Positions 1 to 8,538 are shown, counted from the stretch's first letter. The stretch is 64,000 nucleotides of DNA from Flavobacterium sp. ZT3R18 (GCF_007097385.1 NZ_VJZS01000005.1:74705-138704); one strand, 5' to 3'. The notes: generated by a model from the sequence alone, not told the origin. Numbers and translations are program-made.

Positions 1-197
1 TTTATTGGCATTTGACATTGAAATACTATTCTTTTCATCACTCACAACTACTTTATTGTTCGCATTTGAATTGCTGACCTGAAGCGATTTTGAACTTATA
101 TTTACAGCAACGGCTTTATTGGCATTTGACATTGAAATACTATTCTTTTCATCACTCACAACTACTTTATTGTTCGCATTTGAATTGCTGACTTGAA
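1..197. repeat. Tandem repeat, 114-bp period (38 codons)
   Basis: Positions 1-78 recur at 115-192 without a mismatch, and similarity continues a few bases further. The period is 114 bp, a multiple of three, so the repeat stays in frame within the minus-strand gene. At least 1.7 copies are visible and the array continues off the left edge. Near-identity at DNA level points to recent duplication or gene conversion. Confidence 0.85.
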
Positions 198-786
198 CAG
201 CACTATCAATTGCTAATGCCGATTTAGAAATAGTAGCACATGAATTTTGATTCGCTACTATCGCATTTGATTTGGATTCATCCTTAACCTTTGGATTCAT
301 CCTTTTATTTTTCGGCTCATTGAAATTCTTAAATCCTGTATTTTTTTTCGTCTTAGAAGAAATAATCGGAACCGTTGTTGCGGCAACTTGATTACCATTA
401 TTCAAATCGATAAACTTAACATTTAACTTAACATTCTTATTGCCATTAACATTACTATTATTACTCCCATTGCTATTGTCATTGCCATTGACATTACTAT
501 TACTATTACTATTACTATTACTATTGCCATTGCTATTGCTATTGACATTGCTATTATTTTCAATACTCATTTCAAATCCATTTTCTGGATTAGAGTTAAA
601 ATACAAAATAGTTGGAACAGAAAGTCCAACTAATAAACTAGCAGCAATCGACCACCAAATAATGGCACGTTTCTTCTTTTTGGGTTGATCTAATTGCGCT
701 TCAATTTTATCCCATAACTCGGGAGGCGGAATACTGGAGAAGTTTTCCAATGAAGAAAAAATAGATTTTGCTTCTTTATTTTTCAT
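1..786 (-). CDS. Putative anti-sigma-like membrane protein with Asn-rich and 38-residue repeats (C-terminus outside window)
   Basis: Open without a stop from 786 to the window edge, so the C-terminus is missing. An in-frame TAA lies two codons before the ATG, which fixes the start. Residues 1-40 are soluble and charged (SSIPPPELWDKIEAQL), 41-65 form one membrane helix beginning IIWWSIAASLLVG, and about 70-115 are an Asn/Ser/Gly low-complexity tract. Further on, a 38-residue unit (VSNSNANNKVVVSDEKNSIS core) is repeated. It lies 79 bp behind an ECF sigma gene on the same strand. In Flavobacteria, proteins with this N-terminal layout next to ECF sigma genes are often anti-sigma-like, and some end in an outer-membrane barrel. 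That role is inferred from layout and context; the missing C-terminus would decide it. Confidence 0.7.
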   Translation of the reverse strand, partial: MKNKEAKSIFSSLENFSSIPPPELWDKIEAQLDQPKKKKRAIIWWSIAASLLVGLSVPTILYFNSNPENGFEMSIENNSNVNSNSNGNSNSNSNSNSNVNGNDNSNGSNNSNVNGNKNVKLNVKFIDLNNGNQVAATTVPIISSKTKKNTGFKNFNEPKNKRMNPKVKDESKSNAIVANQNSCATISKSALAIDSAVQVSNSNANNKVVVSDEKNSISMSNANKAVAVNISSKSLQVSNSNANNKVVVSDEKNSISMSNANK

Positions 787-865
787 GCGACGTTAATATT
801 TGCTTTTTTATGGAACATGGTATCGTCATTTTCTGTCTCTCTTTTGTTTTTGAAGCATGGCGATT

Positions 866-1411
866 TCATGCTATTTTACAGTTTAATACCACCAAAATTC
901 TTTTCTTCAAAATACTCTTGGCTCTATTCAAATTAGATTTCGATGTGCCTTCCGTTATTTCAAGCTGTTTTGCAATCTCTTTGTGTTTCATCTTTTCAAA
1001 AACAAACAAATTAAAAACCATTCGGTATTGGTCAGGTAATTCTTGAATGTATTCTAATAATTTTTCCTGTTCAATTGGGGCCAATTCTAATTCTTCTTCC
1101 TCTATAACATCCGTATCAAAAACATCCAGAAACAAAATGTCTTTTTTCTTTTTCTTCAGCGTTTCCAATAACTTATTGATAAAAATTCGTTTGATCCAAC
1201 CTTCAAAACTTCCCTCAAATTTATATTGTCCCATCTTTTGAAAAGCAATTACGAAAGCCTCCTGAAAAACATCTTTGGCATCGTCCTCATTTCTCATATA
1301 TTTAAGACATAACCCATACAAAACAGGAGAAAACAACTGATAAATTTTCAGTTGTGCTTCTCTGTCGTTTTCGGCGCACTTTTTAATATATAGTTCTATG
1401 TTTTCTTTCAA
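866..1411 (-). CDS. ECF-subfamily RNA polymerase sigma factor
   Basis: A 181-residue sigma-70 family protein of usual ECF length. Region 2 spans about residues 10-90, with the core-binding helix DAKDVFQEAFVIAF (44-57) and FEGWIKRIFINKLLE (69-83). An acidic linker (about 96-112) follows, then region 4 (about 118-172), containing the helix-turn-helix MKHKEIAKQLEITEGTSKSN that reads the -35 element. It would direct core RNA polymerase to a small regulon, probably including its own operon. The gene sits 20 bp after a small secreted-protein gene and 79 bp before a membrane protein that may restrain it. The inducing signal cannot be told from sequence. Confidence 0.93.
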   Translation of the reverse strand: MKENIELYIKKCAENDREAQLKIYQLFSPVLYGLCLKYMRNEDDAKDVFQEAFVIAFQKMGQYKFEGSFEGWIKRIFINKLLETLKKKKKDILFLDVFDTDVIEEEELELAPIEQEKLLEYIQELPDQYRMVFNLFVFEKMKHKEIAKQLEITEGTSKSNLNRAKSILKKRILVVLNCKIA

Positions 1412-1431
1412 GAAAATAGGTATTGAATTCG

Positions 1432-1755
1432 TTATTTTTTTCTTTTATTTTTAGTAAAATCGGCATTCACTATTGCATCTTTGAATGCTACTTTCTGATT
1501 ATTCAAAAACAAATCATCATTATTATACATTTGCCAAATATCTTCAACAAGAATAGATTTATCTTTTATAGTATTCTCAAAATTATTTTTGACCTTCCCT
1601 ACTGGTCTTATTTCCCCTTCATCTGTAAAGATAAAAATTTTCCAGGCCCAGCTTTCCATTATTTCTTTTTTAGACATTTGTTCAAAACCTGCATCATCAG
1701 AAGCGTAGGAACAAAAAGCAAAAAACACAACGCTAATCAATATTATTTTCTTCAT
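1432..1755 (-). CDS. Small secreted hypothetical protein
   Basis: A 107-residue protein with a clear signal peptide (KKIILISVVFFAFCSYAS, cleavage near residue 19) and a short mature part with no domain I recognise. The mature region holds SWAWKIFIFTDEGEIRPVG and a basic C-terminus (TKNKRKK). The gene lies between the PrcB-like lipoprotein gene (61 bp upstream) and the ECF sigma gene (20 bp downstream), all on the minus strand, so one transcript is likely. A role in envelope sensing or as an accessory to the sigma system is only contextual inference. Confidence 0.7.
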   Translation of the reverse strand: MKKIILISVVFFAFCSYASDDAGFEQMSKKEIMESWAWKIFIFTDEGEIRPVGKVKNNFENTIKDKSILVEDIWQMYNNDDLFLNNQKVAFKDAIVNADFTKNKRKK

Positions 1756-1816
1756 AAATATACTTTTAAAATATTATACCATTGAAACAAAACATATAAT
1801 TCTTTAGATTCTCTTA

Positions 1817-2668
1817 TTATTTGGATGCATCCAAAAATGAAATCTTACTATAGATATAATCCATAAACTTGACTAAATTTTCTTGACCTTTCTCTGGGTT
1901 ATTAAAATTTGTAAACTTAATATCGGTCACTACATTTCCTTGATGATATTCTATAAAACACCCGCCACCGTCTGCAATCAAATCATTTTTAAATTCTTTG
2001 GTTTGACCTTTAAGCGCTAGAAATTCTTGAGGAATGTGAGACACAAAACTGGAAAAATCTTCTTTTACGCCAAGTACTTCGTAACTCGCAGACGTTGTGT
2101 TCCCTATCAAAAACCGAATCGTTTTTACATCATCAATTCTATAAGTAGAAGAACAATTGCTTGGACAAAAAAAGCTATACCTCCCAATTACTACATAATC
2201 TACAATCTCTTTCACTTTCTTAAACAAAATGGGTTTATTAGATTTTGGAAGCAACACATAATCAGCAGGATACGTTATTGCAGTCGTTACGATTTCGTCT
2301 TTTTGTGGCTCTTTTTCAAAATACTCTACTGTGATTTGGCAATTGTCTTCTACAACAGCTTGTATTTTTATGGCATATCCGCCCGTTGGTTTTGGTCCTG
2401 CAAAAAGTCCCAATATTCTTTTCTGAGTAAAATCGGGTAACGCAACAGCTACAGTTTGACATGTAGTAAATAATTTTTGAACTTCTTCATTAGAATTTAT
2501 AATTAAAAAAGAAGGTTGTTTTGGGTTTTCTTTTAAAACGCCACAATAACTAAAACCCTCATAAAGAACATTGGTCGTATCACCACAATTTTCTAGATTA
2601 TTATCGGATGCTTCGGTACACGACCAAAAGGGTAGGACAACAAACAACATTAAAATTAAATTCTTCAT
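1817..2668 (-). CDS. Lipoprotein with PrcB C-terminal-like domain
   Basis: A 283-residue protein with a lipoprotein signal (LPFWSC, lipidated Cys17). Residues about 83-151 (GLFAGPKPTGGYAIKI, then TAITYPADYVLLPKSNKP) match the pattern of the PrcB_C domain: a G-x-K-x-TGGY start and a xxYPxxxVxLPK end. That domain is named for a Treponema protease-complex protein and occurs in many secreted Bacteroidota lipoproteins. The C-terminal 130 residues contain six cysteines in total with the linker (FFCPSNCSSTYRI, GGGCFIEY) and are unassigned. It is the first gene of the four-gene minus-strand run that includes the ECF sigma factor. Molecular function is unknown. Confidence 0.75.
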   Translation of the reverse strand: MKNLILMLFVVLPFWSCTEASDNNLENCGDTTNVLYEGFSYCGVLKENPKQPSFLIINSNEEVQKLFTTCQTVAVALPDFTQKRILGLFAGPKPTGGYAIKIQAVVEDNCQITVEYFEKEPQKDEIVTTAITYPADYVLLPKSNKPILFKKVKEIVDYVVIGRYSFFCPSNCSSTYRIDDVKTIRFLIGNTTSASYEVLGVKEDFSSFVSHIPQEFLALKGQTKEFKNDLIADGGGCFIEYHQGNVVTDIKFTNFNNPEKGQENLVKFMDYIYSKISFLDASK

Positions 2669-2846
2669 GTTCTATTTTAGTAAGGTTATAATAGTAAGAT
2701 GCACTTGTTATAAAAAGGTTGCGTGACAACAGTAAAAAAAATGTTGATTTGGTATCTGAATTGGAATAATTCGTGAAATTTTATTTTTTTAAAATTAAGT
2801 ACTCCGTATTAATCAGTACTTTTACTTTTTTAAAAAAGAAAAATTT

Positions 2847-4217
2847 ATGCTAACTATTCTTCCTTTATTATTGGTCTTTATTATTGCTCTCGCAATAGGT
2901 GTTTTTATGGGTAAACTTATATTTTCTGCCCGATTTCAGTCGGAAAAAGTAAGTCTTGAAGAGAAATTAATTGCGCTGAATTCTCAATTCAACCACCAAA
3001 AAGAACAATTTTTATTGGATAAAAACACTTTCGAAAAGCAACTGGAAGTATCCAATTCTGAAAAAGAAAACATCCGAAACGAAAAAGACAGTTTGGCCAT
3101 TCAACTTTCTAAAAAAGAAGTCGATTTTGAAAATCTTTGGGAGCGCAACAAGGAACAGAAAGAAGAAGTCGAAAAACTTCAAGAAAAATTTACCAAAGAA
3201 TTTGAGAACCTTGCCAATAAAATCTTAGAAGAAAAATCGAATAAGTTTACCGAGCAAAACAAAGAAAACATGAAAAACATCTTGTCCCCGCTACAAGATA
3301 AAATTCAGTTATTCGAAAAGAAAGTCGAAGACACACACAAAGAAAGTATCGATTACCATGCTGCTTTACGTCAACAAATACTTGGTTTGAAAGAAATGAA
3401 TATTCAAATGAGCAAGGAAACCATCAACTTGACCAAAGCATTAAAAGGCGATAGCAAAATGCAAGGAAACTGGGGCGAACTGGTTCTGGAACGCGTTCTC
3501 GAAAAATCGGGATTAGAAAAAGGGCGTGAATACGAAGTGCAACAAAGCCATACTACCGAGGAAGGTAATCGTGTGTTCCCAGACGTTGTGATCAATTTAC
3601 CCGATGGTAAAAAGATGGTCGTCGATTCTAAAGTTTCCTTGACTGCTTATGAGAAATACATTAATGAAGACGATGATGTAGTAAAAATAGGTTATTTAAA
3701 AGAGCATGTCAATTCGATAAAACGCCACGTAGAACAATTGGGCGATAAAAATTATCAGGATTTATACCAAATAGAAAGTCCCGATTTTGTTTTGCTTTTC
3801 ATTCCAATGGAACCTGCATTTGCCATAGCGCTCAATGAGGACACTTCATTATACAACAAAGCATTCGAGAAAAACATCGTTATTGTGACGCCTTCTACAC
3901 TATTGGCCACTTTACGAACGATTGATAGTATGTGGGCCAATCAAAAGCAACAGGAAAATGCGTTTGAAATAGCGCGTCAAGCGGGTGCATTGTATGATAA
4001 ATTTGAGGGTTTTGTAGCCGATTTAATAAAAATTGGCAAAAAAATAGACGAGAGTAAAGTAGAATACCAAGGCGCCATGAACAAACTGGTAGACGGAAAA
4101 GGAAATTTAATCATTAGCGTTGAAAAACTTAAAAAAATGGGAGCCAAAGCCAAAAAAGCTCTTCCAGACAGCATATTAAAAAGAGCCGAAACCGATGAGA
4201 ATTTACTTTTAAATTAA
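2847..4217 (+). CDS. rmuC: DNA recombination protein RmuC
   Basis: A 456-residue RmuC family protein, close to the E. coli length. Residues 1-23 are an N-terminal membrane anchor, about 30-190 are a long coiled coil rich in Lys/Glu, and about 200-440 are the RmuC domain. That domain is a PD-(D/E)xK nuclease-like fold with GNWGELVLERVLE (207-219) and the candidate catalytic residues Asp246 (FPDVV) and Asp260-Ser-Lys262 (VVDSK). RmuC limits inversions at short inverted repeats in E. coli and acts on DNA structures. Monocistronic; the next gene is 205 bp away behind a palindromic spacer. Confidence 0.95.
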   Translation: MLTILPLLLVFIIALAIGVFMGKLIFSARFQSEKVSLEEKLIALNSQFNHQKEQFLLDKNTFEKQLEVSNSEKENIRNEKDSLAIQLSKKEVDFENLWERNKEQKEEVEKLQEKFTKEFENLANKILEEKSNKFTEQNKENMKNILSPLQDKIQLFEKKVEDTHKESIDYHAALRQQILGLKEMNIQMSKETINLTKALKGDSKMQGNWGELVLERVLEKSGLEKGREYEVQQSHTTEEGNRVFPDVVINLPDGKKMVVDSKVSLTAYEKYINEDDDVVKIGYLKEHVNSIKRHVEQLGDKNYQDLYQIESPDFVLLFIPMEPAFAIALNEDTSLYNKAFEKNIVIVTPSTLLATLRTIDSMWANQKQQENAFEIARQAGALYDKFEGFVADLIKIGKKIDESKVEYQGAMNKLVDGKGNLIISVEKLKKMGAKAKKALPDSILKRAETDENLLLN

Positions 4218-4227
4218 AACCGCCGTA

Positions 4228-4384
4228 AGTTTTCAGTCTCAGTTTTCAGTTTTCAGTACAAAAGGGTGCTGATTTTAAAAACAGTACGAATACAACCTTA
4301 CTTTTTTACAAATATTGTTAAGAACGCGAATTACTATGTTTACAGACAACTCTGAAAACTGCGACTGCGACTGAAAACTGTGAC
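4228..4384. repeat. Imperfect inverted repeat, TTTTCAG motifs
   Basis: The spacer after rmuC has AGTTTTCAGT-type repeats at 4228-4257 and their reverse complement (CTGAAAACT with GCGACT repeats) at 4352-4384. About 95 unrelated bases lie between. It could fold into a long hairpin after the rmuC stop codon, but the arms are imperfect and no T-run follows, so a terminator role is unclear. Confidence 0.6.
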
Positions 4385-4422
4385 CTTAATACAAATCTCC
4401 TTTTAACCTAAAATTAAGACCA

Positions 4423-4977
4423 ATGGACAAAACCTTCAAAACAGTTGCTTCATCATATATTAGTATATCCGAGTTGATGCTACCATCCCACACCAATTTT
4501 AGCGGAAAAATTCATGGTGGATATATTTTATCGCTTCTCGACCAAGTTGCTTTTGCTTGTGGTTCTAAATTTTCAGGAAACTATTGTGTAACGGCTTCGG
4601 TAGATACGGTCAATTTCTTAAAACCTATTGAAGTGGGCGAATTAGTAACGATGAAAGCCTCCGTAAACTATGTTGGAAAAAGTTCTATGATCGTTGGTAT
4701 TCGTGTAGAAGCCGAAAACATTCAAACTGGCAATGTAAAGCATTGTAATTCCTCTTATTTTACAATGGTTGCCAAAGATAATGAAGGCAAAAGCATGCCT
4801 GTTCCTGGTTTAATTCTCTCTAACCTTGATGATGTGCGAAGATTTTGCAACTGTCTGAAACAAATAGCTCTAAAAAAAGAACGAGACTTACATGAAGAAA
4901 TCTTTGATTATAGTTCAGAAGAAACACTTTCTGCCTTAACAAAATACAATGTTCAACTCAAATTGGATTCTATTTAA
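4423..4977 (+). CDS. Acyl-CoA thioesterase, hotdog fold (YciA/BFIT type)
   Basis: A 184-residue single-hotdog protein that hydrolyses acyl-CoA to fatty acid and CoA in the cytoplasm. The hotdog helix carries N25-FSGKI-H31-GG-YILSLLD40, the arrangement used by this family (Asn/His-Gly-Gly and Asp). It is followed by beta strands ASVDTVNFLKPIEVGELV and ASVNYVGKSSMIVGIRVEAEN. The C-terminal 60 residues form an extra helical extension. The gene stands alone and is closed by a strong terminator 44 bp downstream. Chain-length preference cannot be read from sequence. Confidence 0.88.
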   Translation: MDKTFKTVASSYISISELMLPSHTNFSGKIHGGYILSLLDQVAFACGSKFSGNYCVTASVDTVNFLKPIEVGELVTMKASVNYVGKSSMIVGIRVEAENIQTGNVKHCNSSYFTMVAKDNEGKSMPVPGLILSNLDDVRRFCNCLKQIALKKERDLHEEIFDYSSEETLSALTKYNVQLKLDSI

Positions 4978-5020
4978 AAGAACTAGACTGATTTTTCAAT
5001 CTTTTCAAAACAAGAAAGTT

Positions 5021-5067
5021 AATCCTTGACTTAAGAATAAAAAATTCTTAAGTCAAGGATTTTTTTT
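5021..5067 (+). terminator. Strong rho-independent terminator
   Basis: An 18-bp perfect stem (5021-5038 with 5044-5061, arm AATCCTTGACTTAAGAAT) with a 5-nt loop, followed by a run of eight T at 5060-5067. It closes the thioesterase gene. Confidence 0.92.
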
Positions 5068-5218
5068 ACACTTTTTTAAGACTAATGTTACTAAAATTAC
5101 GTAACTTTAAGAGTGATATCGATGTATACAAAACACATAGTCCAATGATCCTGAAAGTTTTCGAGTTTGTTAGGTTAAATAATGAATCCAATTAGTATGA
5201 CCCTTTAATAGAAAAATT

Positions 5219-5758
5219 ATGAAAAAAATTACTCTATTATTTTTACTGTTAAACATCTATTTTGCTGACGCCCAAGAAAAATTGACCTCTTCAAAATGTG
5301 TAATTCATTTTGAAGCGTCTGTTCCGTTTTTTGAAGCTGTTGAAGCAAAAAACGATGCGGTTAATTGTATTTTAATTCCAGAAAAAAGTCAAATCACCTT
5401 TGTGGCCATTATCAAAAAATTTCAATTCAAAAGAGATTTAATGAAAGAGCATTTTAATGCCAATTATATGGAAAGTGATCGTTATTCTAAAGCTACTTTT
5501 AAAGGAATTATCGAAAAATTTGATATGAAAGATATTAATGAAATCGAGAAGGACTATCAAATAAAAGGTAAAATAGAAATTCACGGCGAATCAAAAGCAA
5601 TTATGGTTTCGGCAAAAATAAAAAGAGTAAAAGACGGCGTTCAAATCAATTCCCATTTTACGCTGAATTCAGATGATTTTAAAATTGAAATTCCTTCTAT
5701 TGTGATCGCCAAAGTTTCAAAATTGGTAAACACAGAGTTGGAATGTCTATTACAATGA
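5219..5758 (+). CDS. YceI-family periplasmic lipid-binding-like protein
   Basis: A 179-residue protein with a signal peptide (about 1-18, ending FADAQ) and a lipocalin-like YceI domain. The family pattern is visible: an early strand region ILIPEKSQITFVAIIKKFQF, then ANYMESDRYSKATFKG (the usual N-x-xMxxxxYPxATFxG element), and a late YQIKGKIEIHGESKAI strand (the usual L-x-G-x-LTI-x-G element). YceI proteins bind polyisoprenoid or fatty-acid ligands in the periplasm; the ligand here is unknown. The family often sits near respiratory or carotenoid genes, but nothing nearby supports a pathway. Confidence 0.88.
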   Translation: MKKITLLFLLLNIYFADAQEKLTSSKCVIHFEASVPFFEAVEAKNDAVNCILIPEKSQITFVAIIKKFQFKRDLMKEHFNANYMESDRYSKATFKGIIEKFDMKDINEIEKDYQIKGKIEIHGESKAIMVSAKIKRVKDGVQINSHFTLNSDDFKIEIPSIVIAKVSKLVNTELECLLQ

Positions 5759-5904
5759 ACTGTTTTTAGTGATTAGTGATTGGCCATCCACTTTTGGTAT
5801 CGTTAACGGCTAGTTACTTTTTACTAATCACTTTGTCTTTTCCCCTTTGCCTTTTGCTCTTTGCTCTTTGCTCTTTGCTTTTTTTTCTAACCACTAAAAG
5901 CTAA

Positions 5905-6816
5905 CTATTTGATACAATCTATAAGAGCTCTTTTCAAGTTTTTGAATTTAAATCTAAAACCTAGACTTTTTATTTTATCCGATGAAACCCTCCTACCGGT
6001 CAAAACAATCGAAGCCATTTCTCCCATTACCAATCGCAATACAAAAGCAGGCACATTTGGGAGCCAAATAAAATATCCATACTCTTTTGCCAATAATCTG
6101 GAAAAAGACGAATTTGTAGTACTATCATTGATGGTCGCATTATAGGCACCAATCATATTTTTATTTTTAATTGCTTCAAGATAAATCGCACACAAATCAG
6201 ATATATGTATCCAAGGCATATACTGTTTTCCAGACCCCAATGCCGACCCAAAACCTGTTTTAAAAACAAAGTTTAGCTTTTTCAAAACCCCTTCATTCTT
6301 TCCCAAAACCAAACCCGTTCGGATCTTAACCGTTCGGATACCTAAACCAGCAATTAAATCGGCGGATTGTTCCCATTTCTGGCAAGTTATTCCAACAAAA
6401 TCATTCCCCGGAAGCGTATTTTCGGTGCAAATCCCTTCTCCATTTAGAGCGCCATAGACTCCAATTCCAGAAGCCGACACAAAAGCCTCACTGTTTTTAT
6501 TATGCTTTTTCAAAACCGTATAAATCAATTCAGCTGATTGTGTCCTACTATCGATTATTTCGGTCTTTCTTTTAGTAGTCCATCTTTTTTCGGCAATATT
6601 CTCCCCTGCCAAATGAATGATATAATCCGCATGGAGTACTGCTTCTTCATCCATACTTTGACTGGAAACATCCCAAACATAATAGGTAATGCCTTCAGTG
6701 TTGGGTTTAGGGCTTCTCGTTAATATAGAAACCGTATAGCCTTTATCCAACAACATCCTCGTTAAATGCTTTCCAATAAAACCAGTTCCTCCCGTTATTA
6801 AAACATTCTTGTTCAT
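5905..6816 (-). CDS. TIGR01777-family NAD(P)-binding epimerase-like protein
   Basis: A 303-residue extended-SDR protein. The N-terminus VLITGGTGFIGKHLTRMLLDKG holds the GxxGxxG dinucleotide site (about residues 8-14), and HADYIIHLAGENIAEKRW is the TIGR01777 signature. SASGIGVYGAL replaces the usual Ser/Tyr active-site region. The C-terminal DUF1731-like part ends GFRFKFKNLKRAL. I chose the ATG at 6816 over one at 6855 because the homologous region begins there and a TATATTTG -10 box (6853-6860) overlaps the longer form. The substrate is unknown. It is often near photolyase genes in Flavobacteria, as here. Confidence 0.9.
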   Translation of the reverse strand: MNKNVLITGGTGFIGKHLTRMLLDKGYTVSILTRSPKPNTEGITYYVWDVSSQSMDEEAVLHADYIIHLAGENIAEKRWTTKRKTEIIDSRTQSAELIYTVLKKHNKNSEAFVSASGIGVYGALNGEGICTENTLPGNDFVGITCQKWEQSADLIAGLGIRTVKIRTGLVLGKNEGVLKKLNFVFKTGFGSALGSGKQYMPWIHISDLCAIYLEAIKNKNMIGAYNATINDSTTNSSFSRLLAKEYGYFIWLPNVPAFVLRLVMGEMASIVLTGRRVSSDKIKSLGFRFKFKNLKRALIDCIK

Positions 6817-6852
6817 AGCCATTAAAATTTGGGGCAATCTATTATAATTATA

Positions 6853-6860
6853 CAAATATA
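6853..6860 (-). promoter_or_regulatory. Candidate -7 box (TATATTTG) of the TIGR01777 gene
   Basis: Matches the TAnnTTTG consensus of the Bacteroidota primary sigma factor, 37 nt before the ATG at 6816. No clear -33 TTG at the right spacing. Its position rules out translation from 6855. Confidence 0.5.
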
Positions 6861-6946
6861 AGTCACTATACAGTTCGGCATTATTAATGTTTAGTTAAAC
6901 GTCGCTATTTTCATACTCAAAACTAGCGTGCAACTAGTATACAAAA

Positions 6947-7030
6947 TCATTTGGGCGTGTCACCATTAGGAAAAGGGGGCAACTCATAGCGTATATTTTC
7001 ATTCAAAGCTGGAGGTAATTTAAAATCACT
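6947..7030 (-). pseudogene. Possible coding remnant without start codon
   Basis: A 27-codon open stretch on the minus strand encodes a protein-like tail (LPPALNENIRYELPPFPNG, then DTPK and a TGA). A stop lies directly upstream in the same frame and there is no ATG. It overlaps the last codon of the photolyase gene by 5 bp in another frame. Composition looks coding rather than random, but the stretch is short and could be chance. Confidence 0.25.
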
Positions 7031-8321
7031 TCAAAATCCCCGCTTTATAAGTAGCAATAGCTCTGTCTCTGGCGAATGCGTGTTCTACCATAGGCTCGCA
7101 ATAACCCAAATCAAATTCAGAAATCCATTTGCGGATGTAGATTCCTTTTTCGTCAAATTTTTTGAGTTGGATTTCGGGATTAAAAACCCTGAAATAAGGT
7201 GCTGCATCGCAGCCCGTTCCCGCAGCCCATTGCCAATTGCCTACATTGGCGGACAAATCGTAATCCAATAATTTTTCGGCAAAATAGGCTTCGCCCCACT
7301 GCCAGTTGATCAGTAAATGTTTGCACAAAAAGCTCGCTACCACCATGCGTACTCTATTGTGCATATAGCCCGTTGCATTGAGCTGACGCATTCCCGCATC
7401 GACCATAGGATAGCCCGTAGTTCCCGTACACCAACGTTTGAAATCTTCTTCATTGTTGCGCCACTGTATGCCATCATAAGCCGATTTAAAATTATGGCTG
7501 ACAACTTTTGGGAAGCTAAATAAGATTTGCATAAAGAACTCTCTCCATATCAATTCACTCAAAAAAACATCGTTTTTACGAACCGCCCAATTGACTAACT
7601 TTCGAACACTTACTGTTCCAAAACGTAAATGAGGCGAAAGATACGAAGTACTATCGATAGCAGGAAAATCGCGGGTTTCGTGGTAATGGGTAATCTGTGT
7701 TAGGTTATACGGAATTACTTTTATGTCACTTTCTTCGAAACCTATTTGCTGCAAAGAAGGAAAATCAAAGTGGTTTTTGTAAAAATTGGAAAAGTAACTT
7801 TGGGTGTCATACTCCTGAATTGGCGCCATGGATTTGTATTTTTCCAACCATTTATTTTTGTATGGGGTGTAAATGGTATAGGGCAATCCATCGGCTTTGG
7901 TGATTTCGTTTTCTTCAAAAATCACTTGATCTTTGAATAAAAAACAAAGAGCATGGTTTGCTTTTGCTAAAGCATCAATAGCCAAATCTCTTTTGATGGC
8001 GTACGGCTCATAATCTTTATTGAAGAAAACACCCGAAATAGCAAATTCTTCAAAAAGGGATTCCCAAACCTCAGTTGTGGTTCCTTTTTTGATTAAAAGT
8101 GAACTCCCGATGGCATTCAGCTGTGTATTTATTTTCTGGAGAGATTCGTATATAAAACCAACTCGTGCATCATTTTTCGGCAAGCTATTCAAAATATCCG
8201 TGTCGAAAATAAACAAGGGAATCACAGGGTGTTTGGATTGCAAAGCATGATACAACGCCACATTATCATCCAGACGCAAATCGCGTCGGAACCAAAAAAT
8301 AGATACTTCTTGTTTTATCAT
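7026..8321 (-). CDS. phrB: Deoxyribodipyrimidine photolyase / cryptochrome family
   Basis: A 431-residue protein of the photolyase/cryptochrome class, usual length for a CPD photolyase. The N-terminal Rossmann antenna domain starts IFWFRRDLRLDDNVALYHAL (about residues 7-26). The C-terminal FAD-binding helical domain contains SELIWREFFMQILFS, GYPMVDAGMRQLNATGYMHNR and WQWAAGTGCDAAPYFRVFNP, including the Trp-rich electron-transfer and DNA-lesion region. It repairs UV-made cyclobutane dimers using light. I chose the ATG at 8321 because the antenna domain starts there; the frame extends 30 codons upstream to 8411 with unrelated sequence. Confidence 0.93.
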   Translation of the reverse strand: MIKQEVSIFWFRRDLRLDDNVALYHALQSKHPVIPLFIFDTDILNSLPKNDARVGFIYESLQKINTQLNAIGSSLLIKKGTTTEVWESLFEEFAISGVFFNKDYEPYAIKRDLAIDALAKANHALCFLFKDQVIFEENEITKADGLPYTIYTPYKNKWLEKYKSMAPIQEYDTQSYFSNFYKNHFDFPSLQQIGFEESDIKVIPYNLTQITHYHETRDFPAIDSTSYLSPHLRFGTVSVRKLVNWAVRKNDVFLSELIWREFFMQILFSFPKVVSHNFKSAYDGIQWRNNEEDFKRWCTGTTGYPMVDAGMRQLNATGYMHNRVRMVVASFLCKHLLINWQWGEAYFAEKLLDYDLSANVGNWQWAAGTGCDAAPYFRVFNPEIQLKKFDEKGIYIRKWISEFDLGYCEPMVEHAFARDRAIATYKAGILK

Positions 8322-8516
8322 TGTTTTTTGAATTGGTAAATACCTAATTGCTTTTTTACTAATTGCTCCAGTCTGAATAATTCCAAAATATCGAAAATAG
8401 GTACCCCACACGTATAATCCGCTAAAATTAATAAATTGAATCCTTTTATATCACTAATTTCTTTGCCAAACCTTAATTTTCTGACCCTTAATCCCTAAAT
8501 TCTCTTTATATTTGTG

Positions 8517-8524
8517 CCTTTCGA
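8517..8524 (+). promoter_or_regulatory. Candidate -7 box (TATATTTG) for purB
   Basis: A TAnnTTTG match 14 nt before the purB ATG at 8539, implying a very short leader. No TTG at the expected -33 distance. It excludes the upstream ATG at 8512. Confidence 0.5.
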
Positions 8525-8538
8525 AAAAACAACAAAAA

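Noticed and set aside
440-688. Leu-rich plus-strand ORF of 82 codons
   Set aside because: It is the antisense of the Asn/Ser repeat tract of the minus-strand gene; the Leu-Leu-Pro pattern is only the complement of AATGGC/AATAGC repeats.
5835-5890. TTTGCTC tandem units after the YceI gene, considered as CRISPR-like or terminator
   Set aside because: Units are 7 bp without spacers and there is no stem; simple low-complexity sequence.
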